From assembly GCA_037447655.1 (NCBI GenBank), contig JBBHKE010000161.1:252541-316540 (forward strand): a stretch of DNA of 64,000 bases, written 5' to 3'. Made by a program: the position numbers and the translations under genes. Of the stretch, positions 1-9,213 are shown piece by piece. Positions within the stretch are counted from its first letter, which is position 1, and every line of letters begins with the position of its first letter. Source of the DNA: Zygnema cylindricum. Taxonomy: Eukaryota; Streptophyta; Zygnematophyceae; Zygnematales; Zygnemataceae. Under the pieces are notes generated by a model that saw only the letters and a program-made list of their open reading frames with translations, ran no database searches and had not been told where the DNA came from.

Positions 1-2709
1 TCAATCACAAATCAGCCTGTCAAAACATGTGATGGCTGCGCTTTGGGCAAAATCCACAGACTATCATTTCGTAAAGAGACTGAGCATCGGTCCACAAAAA
101 CTTTAGAACAAATTCATTTGGATGTTTTTGGTCCTGCGAAGTTTCCATCTGCCGGGGGAATGAAATATATGGTCACATTCACAGATGATTTCTCCAGGTT
201 TACAAAAGTTTACTTCATGAAGGAGAAGAGTGAAGTGTTTGGTCATTTCAAACACTTTAAATCATATGTTGAAAAACTTCATGATTTACCTATTTTGCAG
301 CTCAAATCGGACAATGGTGGTGAATATACATCGAAAGAATTTGAAACCTTTTTACTCGAGGAAGGTATAAGTCATCTACTGACTGTTCCATATTCCCTGG
401 AACAAAATGGGCTATCAGAGAGATTAAATAGAACTCTCACGGAGAGCTCTAGGTCGATGCTCGCGGATAAAAATGTGGATCCGAAATTCTGGGCGGAGGC
501 TCTAAATTGTGCGGTTTATACTAAGAATAGAATATGATCAAGATCAGTAGAATCTACTCCTTACGAGATTTGGATAGGTAGCAAACCAGATGTTAGCCAT
601 TTCAAAGTCTTTGGTAGTCAATGCTTTACCTTGGATACGTCTACGGACAGATGGAAAATGGAACCGAAGGGAGTACCAGGTATTTTGTTAGGATATGATG
701 ATCACTCTAAAGGTTACAGAGTCTTTGTATTTGAGAGGCAAAAAACAGTTGTAGCAAGAAATATCATTGTCAAAGATGAACTAGACTCGATAGATTTATT
801 TCAAATGACAGAGCAGCAAAAGCAGCAAAAAGTACAGGAGTATGTCATCTTAGATTGCATGCAAGAAATTGTCCCGCAGGTGCAACATTCTCCGGTAATG
901 ACTCTAGAGTCGGACTCTCTCCGAATTCCTCATCCAATTCAGTTCCAACCGGCCCACCAGCAGTCAATACACACGGAAAGCAACCAGCGCAATCAGCCAC
1001 ACAAGGATCACAACCAGCGCAATCAGCGTAATGCGCAGCATCCGACGATCTCAGCCTCAGAATTTCCAGGAAGAAGATCCAGCAGCCGCATGCAAGCAAG
1101 CTCTCACTTTGCCTACTCGACAACCTCAGGGGAGCCCTTGACCATCCAATAGGCCTTCTCATCACCAGAGCGGAATCACTGGATCGAGGCAGCAAACGAC
1201 AAAATGAAGTCGATCACGGAGGCCCAAACATGGAAGCTTGTGGAACTTCCTCCAGACCGAAAGACGATCTGCAGCAAATCGGTATTCAAGGTGAAGTTAA
1301 ATCCCGATAACACTATTGAACGATATAAGGCCAAACTTGTGGCAAAGGGTTATAATCAGAAGGAAGGAATCAATTTTGAAGAAACATTTTCTCCGGTTGT
1401 AAGATTTCCGACAGTTAGGATTTTGCTGTCCCTAGCTGCTATAGAAGTTATGGAAATTCATCAGATGGATGTAAAGACGGCCTTTTTGCATAGAGAACTA
1501 GAAGAGACCATTTACATGCAGCAACCTGAAATGTATGCAGAACCAGGAAAAGAGCACTTAGTATGCAAGTTGCTAAAATCTTTGTACGGCCTAAAACAGG
1601 CCCCTAGGCAATGGAATCTGAAGCTTGATGAATTCTTCACCAGTCTAGGATTTCAAAGGATAAGTTCTGATCACTCTGTCTACGTTCTAAAGGGTGAAAA
1701 TGGGATAGTATATATAGCGGTGTATGTAGATGATTTACTATTAATTAGCAAATCAATGGCTGAAATTAACAAAATCAAAACTGCTCTAAACTCACGGTTC
1801 GAGATGAAAGACCTCGGTGAGGCAAACAATATTCTGGGAATCCAGGTAGAGAGGGACAAAAATAAGAAAGTAATAAAATTAACTCAAAAAGAGGCTATTG
1901 GAAACATGTTAGATGAGTATGGAATACGTATGGCAAAAGGATGTCTAACTCCAATGGAGTTTTGGCAAAAGTTAGAGGGAGAAGAGACAGAAACAGGTGT
2001 CATTATTAGAGAGTATTTAGAGTCAGGGGAGAATGATCCTATGACACTAACACCTTATAGACAGATAGTGGGAAGCTTAATATATTTCATGAACTGTACA
2101 CGTCCTGACATTGCTGCAGCAGTTGGGGTACTGAGCAGAAGTCTAGAGAATCCGAGAAAATCTGACTTTGATGCAGCAAGGAGTGTCTTAAGATATTTGG
2201 CACGAACCAAAGACCTCAAACTCACACTAGGCGGAGGAGAAGTAAAACTGCAGACGTGGAGTGATGCAAGCTATGGCGACATACCAAGCCGGAAGTCCAC
2301 CACGGGATTCGTTCTACAAATTGGGAACGGGACTTGCTATTGAAGCGGCAAACTTCAAAAGGTTACAGCACAGTCAACAATGGAGTCAGAATATATGGCA
2401 GCGAGCTCGCCCCTCAAAGAACTCCAATGGGTGAAATCCATGTTGCAAGAATTGGGATACATGCAGGTTGGTCCACAGGTCATCTGGTGTGATAACTAGG
2501 CTGCCATCGCCATTACTTCTAACCCAAGTCACCACTTGAAAAGCAAGCACATGGATGTAAGATTACACTTTGTAAGAGAAAAAGTGTTCTCTAGAGTGAT
2601 TAAATTATGTTGTTTGCCAGATGCAAAAATTATTGTTGATATACTCACTAAAGCCCTTCGTGCTACTAAGCTGAAGTATTGTAGGTATGCAGTAGGATTA
2701 AGTGAATAG
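1..2709 (+). pseudogene. Ty1/copia pol remnant (integrase, reverse transcriptase, RNase H), 5' end outside window
   Basis: One reading frame runs from base 1 to a final stop at 2707-2709. It is broken only by in-frame stops at 535-537, 1150-1152, 2341-2343 and 2497-2499; I see no frameshift. Domain order is that of Ty1/copia: a pre-integrase Cys pair (CDGC, about base 28), then integrase with its acidic residues in LDVFGP, LKSDNGGEY and LSERLNRTL. Reverse transcriptase follows from 1204, with KTAFLHRELEETIYMQQ, GLKQAPRQWN and the catalytic YVDDLLL near 1725-1745. RNase H lies at about 2230-2700, with SDASYGD and TMESEYMA. The gag and protease parts would lie left of the window. A purine run at 2861-2869 and an LTR follow directly. 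It would have copied and inserted the element's own DNA; the four stops make this copy non-functional. Confidence 0.93.
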
Positions 2710-2860
2710 TTGGATTGCTGCACTGCTATACTGCCACGCTGCTATAAGTCCAACATTGAGATGTAGTGGGACTCGGTGACTTGCCTATTGCAATATTGCT
2801 ATGCTGCGATGTTGCGCTAGTTTGTCATCGCAGGTGCGCCGGTACACTAAGTCTAAAGCT

Positions 2861-2869
2861 TTAGGGGAG
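2861..2869 (+). other. Polypurine tract of the copia element
   Basis: The short run TTAGGGGAG lies directly before the LTR start TGTTGTTTTT, where a plus-strand priming tract belongs. Confidence 0.6.
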
Positions 2870-3556
2870 TGTTGTTTTTGGAAAGCTTTCTGCCTCAGAA
2901 AATTAGTAGGACGATAGAAAGGTAGTAATGTTTAGTGTAAAGACATGCGTCATCACTTGAGTGCAGTACAAGACATCCCAGCTGCTATGCAAACAGAGCA
3001 GCGTAGCAGCACGGAATCAAAGCTGCAACACAGACAGGACAACGCAACTACGGTTATCTTAGATATGATTCGGTACGGGACAACGCAGCTGCGATTGATA
3101 TGAATCAAGTCAACGGACCTCAACTTAGTGGGTAGCTCAGTGGTAGCTTAGTGGTAGCTCAATGGTAGCTCGACATATTATTATTAGCTTGGTAGTTTGA
3201 CGTACCTCTCAGGTACACTAGTATCGTTGGTACAACACAAGTATAAGACTTAGGACTCAGATCACATTATGTATCCAGACTTCGAAGTAGTAAACTGCAG
3301 ACAATTTTTGGGAAATTTCTGAGTATTATATCTTGAGTGTTGGCGGGTCAATTGTGCTGACACTTTGGGAGTTGTCAGTGTTTATGCTTCTCTATATTCT
3401 GATAGAGTTTTGTGAGGTTTGGATGTTTTTATAAGATTTGGTGAGCACTTGAAAATAGTTGTTTGATAGAATTCTTGATAGTTTCTAAGAGTGCATCATG
3501 TCTACTTCTACCACTACTGCTGTTCCTCCACCTGCACCGGTGGTCGTAGAACAACA
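2870..3556 (+). repeat. 3' LTR of the left-edge copia element, containing a gag start
   Basis: The segment follows pol and the purine tract. It begins TGTTGT and I place its end at ACAACA (3551-3556), the exact inverted complement, giving 687 bp. The 5' LTR is outside the window, so the right boundary rests on these terminal bases alone. An ATG at 3498 opens a short reading frame, MSTSTTTAVPPPAPVVVEQ, which resembles the first residues of plant copia Gag proteins. That frame runs to the LTR end and is then lost in unrelated sequence. See the findings for the parallel with the element at 53-59 kb. Confidence 0.6.
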
Positions 3557-3590
3557 AATTTATGGCGTCTCGCACACGTGTTTTTATTTG

Positions 3591-3741
3591 GGCGGCGAGC
3601 CGCGGAATTTATGGTGTCTCCAACGGCGACTTCCCTGAGTCGTTTTGCTTCATTTGCGCGAGCGTATTTTCATCTGTCCTCCACTCCGTCTTCAGACGGA
3701 AGCCGCCGTTGGAGACGCCGTAAATTCCGTCGCTTGCCGCT
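3591..3741. repeat. Foldback (inverted repeat), about 38-bp arms
   Basis: The arms at 3591-3628 and 3704-3741 are near-perfect reverse complements. The inner 25 bp (3604-3628 and 3704-3728) differ at two positions only. The roughly 75-bp loop shows no coding potential. It may be a small foldback element or part of a larger transposon; the family was not recognised. Confidence 0.6.
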
Positions 3742-3899
3742 AGTTCGTTGCACTTTTCAGTTTTTTATGGTATTGAATATTTCAAAATTTTGAAATTTGA
3801 AAGTCCAAAAAAAACACGAATTTTTACTACGAATTTTAAAAATTAAAAATTGTTTTATGCGCACTATACGTAGTAATCATTGGTTTACTCCGTGTGTTT

Positions 3900-4701
3900 T
3901 ATGCGCATAGGACATCTATGGTTTTCACCCTCGGACGGTGGATTTTGTTAGGCATACTGCAAACGATGTTGGCCGCCTATTGGCCAACATCTTAAGTGGT
4001 TTTCGTTCACGTAAAGTAGGCTAGACTTAGGCTAGTTTCACTTAAGCATAGCATAGCTCCTACTTAGGCTAATTTTGGACTTAGAAGAATTTAGTTTTCA
4101 GACAAGACTTTTCTCTTAGCAGCGGAGCTTCTCTTGCTCTCTCTCACCGATTGCCCACGCGTCTCTCTTCTACTTGCTAGCTAGATTTAGAGGCTAGATA
4201 GATTACATATATTACCTCTTGTTTGTCTTCCCACGCTTTTAATCCACGAGGCTTTGCGCCAAGTTCGGAGGGTTTCCCTTCAAAGCTTGTGTTGTTTTTT
4301 GGGAGTGCATCCGAATCCAACTGTGCCTTCCTCGGGCAGTCGGATGGTTTGGGTGGCTTGTTGATGTGTTGGTGTTCTTGTTAATACCTTGGTTGAGGTG
4401 GAAGATTGTCTTTTGGCCAAAACTGGATTTTCTTTTGGTTTTTGGTTGAGATTATATTTTTGCTTCGCTGCTATTATAGATAACTCTTGTAAAGAATACG
4501 TAGAAGACCCGAGAACCTAGTGGCTACCTCGCGGCTTAGTAGGTTTATGTCACACCAAGGGAGTATTCTTTCCCTATTATTTATTATTAGTCATTTCTCA
4601 TATATAATTTTTGTCTTTCATTTCGCGTCTGTATATATTCCTGAGCATGACTTTGCTGGGTATAATGCATGTTTTGCCTTGCTTGCCTCTCATGCACGAC
4701 A
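3900..4701 (+). repeat. 5'-truncated LTR of the TGTCATGCC family (copy A)
   Basis: Read on the plus strand, this matches the reverse complement of the LTRs at 39,237-40,679 and 40,682-45,994. Shared landmarks are a perfect 10-bp stem-loop at 3965-3991 (GATGTTGGCC, 7-nt loop, GGCCAACATC) and the segments GGTGGATTTTGT and GAGAACCTAGTGGCTACCTC. The right end is GCACGACA at 4694-4701, the same end as in the other copies. The first roughly 640 bp of the LTR, with its minisatellite, is missing. No internal element sequence adjoins it, so it is a truncated solo LTR. The left boundary is approximate. Confidence 0.7.
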
Positions 4702-5408
4702 CATTAGATGAAATGTGTAAATTTTGTGTTTTTTTTAAGTACTTCCACGTGAAATGTGGCGACACATAAAGAGGGAAATGGTTAAAACCTAAAATAACAA
4801 ATAAAGGCAAATCTTGAGGGAACCATTGAACCACGAAGTGCGAGCAAAAGACAACATATTTAGTGGAGAAATGAAAGATTTTGAAAGCTCTTTGTATTTG
4901 ATAATTGTAGAACGAGTTTGTTGACAAATTCAAAAGAATAAAAGACGAAAAAGAAATAAGGAAAGCCATGGCCGAAGTTTCGAGAAGGTCTTAAAAGATT
5001 CAGTTTCCAAAAAGTTAAGATATTCAATGTCCTAGATAAACGTTACTATCGGCGTTACTGTTCCAGTAGCGTTTCTTTGTAATCGTTCAAACGTATACAT
5101 TACGGCGAATCTGTTTTTACTATTCCTATAAGCACTGCAACTATAGCGCTCGTTATTGTACTCTAATCACCGTATTTAACGAGATGTACACACACTTTTA
5201 CATGTATAAATAGTGGACAATTATCCACGTAACCTTCCAGAAAATTATATGATTTGTGTCGTTTTGTACATTTTTTGGAATAGCTATAATGGACACAGTA
5301 ATAACCACCGTGATTTGTATACGTGCAAATTCTCATTGATTTAATGTATAACTAAGTAATGCTAGCTATCGCATAAGTGTAGTTATCCGATTTGTATATA
5401 TAAGGGTG
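4702..5408. other. Intergenic, no gene seen
   Basis: AT-rich sequence without a credible reading frame, RNA gene or recognisable repeat boundary. A few GCGTTA motifs at 5040-5160 resemble the interior of the MITE family but have no paired ends. Confidence 0.5.
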
Positions 5409-5755
5409 GTTATCCATTAGAGGAAAAGTGGGGTTGTTTACTGGACGTCGTACGCTTTCGTACACATTCGTACCATTTTTTAATTTTTGTTGGACGAAAC
5501 ATGTTTACCGGAACGTCGTCAGAATGCTCCAATATTATATGCGTAATTCTTGACCGCTGGTCGTGTGCCATTGGTACACGTGAAAAGGAAAAAAAAAATG
5601 TCCACTTCGAACAAGCGATGAGAAGCTTACACGTCGTACAGGCCATGTGCCTTACGCCACCGTGTATGCAGGTCGCCCGAAATATCTTTGCACGCTCTTT
5701 TGACATCCACTGACCTTCAAAGTTTGCGGCGCCTTTTTGCCATTACGCTTCGAAA
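5409..5755. repeat. Partial transposon copy, GTTCCATTAGG-end family (copy R1a)
   Basis: The segment starts near a CCATTAG end and aligns with 35,723-36,140. Both share the leader AGTGGGGTT, several TTCGTAC motifs, the block CATGTGCCTT and the right part CAAAGTTTG. Leftover open frames here are by-products of the repeat. No transposase is visible, so it is non-autonomous or decayed. Confidence 0.55.
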
Positions 5756-5817
5756 TTTTGATTTATAATTTTAAAATTAAAATTTGGTCGCAAAATTTTC
5801 GTACGAATCATTAACTA

Positions 5818-6392
5818 CACCGCCAGTCGTTATTAGCGTTACAAACGCTATATCGGAACCCCCAAATTTTGACCGCAAAAGCTGAAATAGAGTTAATAAC
5901 ACTAATTATTTTTACGCTAATTAAGGTTTCGGTGAATTAGCGTTATAAATTCTAATTTTTGATCTTTTTGAATAGTGTGGTGAACAGACGTGTCAGTCCG
6001 TACAAAATGGTACTTTGTGTAGTAAAAAAGTACGAAACATGGATTAAAATAATCGCGATTGCACGTATAACTCCGCTCAGAATAAAAGGCAGAATGAGAT
6101 CGTACCTGTTTTAGTGTAAAAACATTGATCGCGTATTAATTATACGGGAGAAAATCCAAATTAGAATTGTGAGTAAATTAGAGAAAAAGTACGCGACGGT
6201 CTACGATTTGTCTGATTTTGTACTTTTAGATATTTTACTGTGAAGATCCAAATGGCAGATCGGTTGTACCCAAATCAGCGTTATGAATCAATTAGAGTAA
6301 TTTTTTTTTCCGAAATGTTGAAAATTAGCGTTAATAACGCCAATTAATTGTTAACACTAATAATTTTGAAACGCTAATAACGATTGGCGGTG
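5818..6392. repeat. Long or composite member of the CACCG MITE family
   Basis: The left end CACCGCCAGTCGTTATTAG and the right end CTAATAACGATTGGCGGTG form a terminal inverted repeat, and TA lies outside both ends. The 575-bp length is far above the usual 198-204 bp. Several internal GCGTTA and AATTAGCG motifs suggest internal duplication or a nested copy. No coding sequence is present. Confidence 0.6.
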
Positions 6393-6624
6393 TACAGTAC
6401 GGGTTTCAAATAAGCCTCCGTACATTTGTGGGACCTCGCGGGGACCTTCGGCACCTCTTGGGATCGGGTATGTGAAACAGGGTTTTGTGTTTAGGGTTGT
6501 TTTTTTAATAATAAAAAAACAAAAACAGATAAAATAAACCCCATGCGGTCGCGCGGATAATACGGGCGAGGTAGACGCCTTCGGCACCCCTGCGGGGCCA
6601 AAAAGTTGCAAGATCTGTACAGTA

Positions 6625-6822
6625 CACCGCCAATCGCTTTAAGAGTCAAGGATTAAATAGCGTCAAAAAAAAATTAGCGTTATTGATTCTAATTTAGTGC
6701 CTAAGACGTTGCAGATTATGGTCCACCTACTTAAATAGCGTTATTAATTCTATTTCAGGTTTTGGGGTCAAAATTTAGGGGCACCGAACTAGCGTTATAT
6801 ACTCTAATAGCGATTGGCAGTG
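6625..6822. repeat. MITE of the CACCG family, 198 bp
   Basis: The ends CACCGCCAATCGCT and AGCGATTGGCAGTG are inverted repeats with one mismatch. TA lies on both sides. The outer flanks CTGTACAGTA and TACTGTACAG are perfect reverse complements of each other, so the empty site would have been the palindrome CTGTACAGTACTGTACAG with its central TA duplicated. Confidence 0.8.
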
Positions 6823-6859
6823 TACTGTACAGAACACTAGAAACGACAGTAAGGGTGAG

Positions 6860-7551
6860 GTTTCATTAGGGGAAAAATGTCGTTGTTTACTAGAAGTTTC
6901 ATACTGTTTCGTACAGTGCCGTACTAAATAAAAAAATATCAGAAAAACAAGCCTATTGAATGAGTGATTCGATTCTCCACGTTTATGGGCGTAAACATGG
7001 ACCGTTGGATGCAGAATCGGATACGCCATTGGCTGAACCTTTCAGTTCGCAACAAGTGACCCGGAGTAGATCAATTTTAAGCGCCTAAACGAATAACATC
7101 GTGCCTCGTGGAAAAGTGAACAATTATCCACGACGACCGCGCGACCAGGTGGGTACACGTCGCATATGATTTGTGCCTTCCGCCTGGGAGGGATGCGATG
7201 CCAATGGAAGCCGCAAGGAAATATTTAACGGAGGATTTTTTTTTCGCGTCTGTTGCCATCCACTAACCATTCTGACATTTTGGTACGCTTTTACAAATCT
7301 TAAGTTTTGTCTGCCCGTAGAGATTTCATTCAATAACGTCGTCCGAGTGACTTTTTACCTTCGCTGGTAACAAATATGTGGTCACACTTTGCTGACAAAT
7401 ACTCTTTGAAGATTAGCAAAATCTTATTCATTTACTACGTGGATCCAGTCAAAGTGTGCCACGCAAATAAAATGTCTGTTACTGACTCGATACAATGGAA
7501 CATTGCTCAGTAAACGGTTTTTTGACGTTTACTGAGACCGCCTAATGGAAC
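6860..7551. repeat. Transposon copy of the GTTCCATTAGG family, 692 bp (R2a)
   Basis: The ends GTTTCATTAGG and CCTAATGGAAC form an 11-bp terminal inverted repeat with one mismatch. The whole segment aligns with 36,493-37,183. Close to the right end is a conserved hairpin: CTCAGTAAACG, a 9-nt loop, CGTTTACTGAG. No transposase is encoded. The apparent reading frames are not conserved as protein between the two copies. Confidence 0.75.
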
Positions 7552-8894
7552 AATGCTCTAAAGCCAGCCCAAAAGCAAATACGTCATTATTCGTGTATCC
7601 CAATAGCGTGTCATTACGCATGCTCCTGACCATACGGACGAAACACACTAAAAGAACCGCACAAAAAGCGCATGTTTACGTCAGCTTGTGATCATACAGG
7701 CAGAACATGGTTGCATACGCATACGTGTGTTGTTCCGTGCACTCTGTTGGCACAGATACCGCCTCCCCTACAATGGTCCTTCGTTCGTATCGCGTCATCA
7801 TATGCCGTACAATTTGTCTTTTTCTCGTTGACTTGAAGAACACCCTGTTTCGAGGAATGAGCTACAGAGGGAGATTCTTGCTATTTCTTTGCATTCTGTA
7901 TGTCTGTTAAATTCAAAAATTGGCCCGACAAAGTCGTTTGTTTGATAGATTGCTGACTTGAAAATTAAAGTTAGCGTTTGGAAAAGTATAGGATTGATCA
8001 AAAAAATCAAGCGCACAAACACTTTCAAATATCTTCTGAATAACAATAACATTTATAATAATAAGTTTCAAGCTTAATTCTATTAATCAATGATGTTTTT
8101 GTACAAATTTCTTTGAAGTAGAATAGTGGTACTCAAGCTTGTGGTTATTTGGTCCAAAATGGAGCTGTTTGAATTGGAAAAGCTGACAGTAAGGAGCATT
8201 GAGCTGAGTTGGCCAAACGAAGCCTCCACGCGGGTCTCAAAACTCATCTAACCGTGTGATAACCGTGTCATTAAATGAGCCAAAGATGAGTTCAAACGTG
8301 TGAAAAAAACATGATGAACAAATGAGGATATCAGATAGATTTACACAAATTTATCACACATTTATCACATATATATTTATACAAAATTTGTGTGCCATTT
8401 CCAAACAGGTAACGAGGGGCACGAAGAAAAAGTATTGCACAAATGAAGCCAGTATAACATCACATTTTTTTTTAACAAATTGAACAAATAATATTTATTT
8501 TAAAATTCACTCCTATGAGTAACGACTGCTAAGAGAAGAAATGCATTTCCGAGTGTGGTCAGGTGCTAAGCTGACAAAAAAAATCGGATTCGCAATACTC
8601 ATGGTGAAACCGTGTCTCGCAGAACTCGCCATAGCCACCAGAAAAGCTGCTGTCCAGGTCGGACTTCCTACCTGTGGGCACAAAGGCCAAAAGCCAATGT
8701 CACAGGCACACGTTACTAGAGGCCATATTACTCACAAAGCCCCAACAAAAACAGCAACCTTCACAGTTATTCTAGCCTGACTCAGTAGCAGCAAGATATC
8801 CAAGATGCAGAACACATACCGGCTACTGACATTTCAATCACGGCTTTTCACCGCTGCTAGCCACTCTACGCAGTCCACTTTTTCGATTTTTCTG
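7552..8894. other. Intergenic, no gene seen
   Basis: No coding region is supported. The end of an unidentified repeat may lie at about 8,390-8,405 (TGTGCCATTTCCAAACAGG, reminiscent of transposon termini), but I found no matching opposite end. Confidence 0.45.
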
Positions 8895-9130
8895 ACTCTT
8901 GCAGAATGCAATCACACGCAAACACATACAAACACATACAATCAATACATTCAAATCCAATCACATGCAAACAAATGCAAAAAATGACGTGCAACACATG
9001 CAAACAGAGAGAATGACATGCAATCACATGCAATCACATGAAATCAAATCAATCGCATCCAATGACATGCAAAACACATGCAGTTTCATGCAATGACAAG
9101 CAATGACATACAACCACATAGAATCAGATG
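8895..9130. repeat. Imperfect short tandem repeat based on CATGCAATCA
   Basis: The motifs ACATGCAATC, ACATGCAAAC and ACATACAAAC recur throughout about 235 bp with a drifting period of 5-10 bp. The array lies just downstream of the MED8 stop codon, on the 3' side of that gene, and may form part of its 3' untranslated region. Confidence 0.7.
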
Positions 9131-9213
9131 CAGCTTCACAAGTCAACTCTCGAAAGTAAATTCTTCGGAGAGATTCAGCCCAGAAAGGGATGCTGCCCGG
9201 CGTACCGCACACC

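Noticed and set aside
845-1195. Minus-strand open frame of 116 codons over the copia pol linker
   Set aside because: It is antisense to the pol frame and matches no family.
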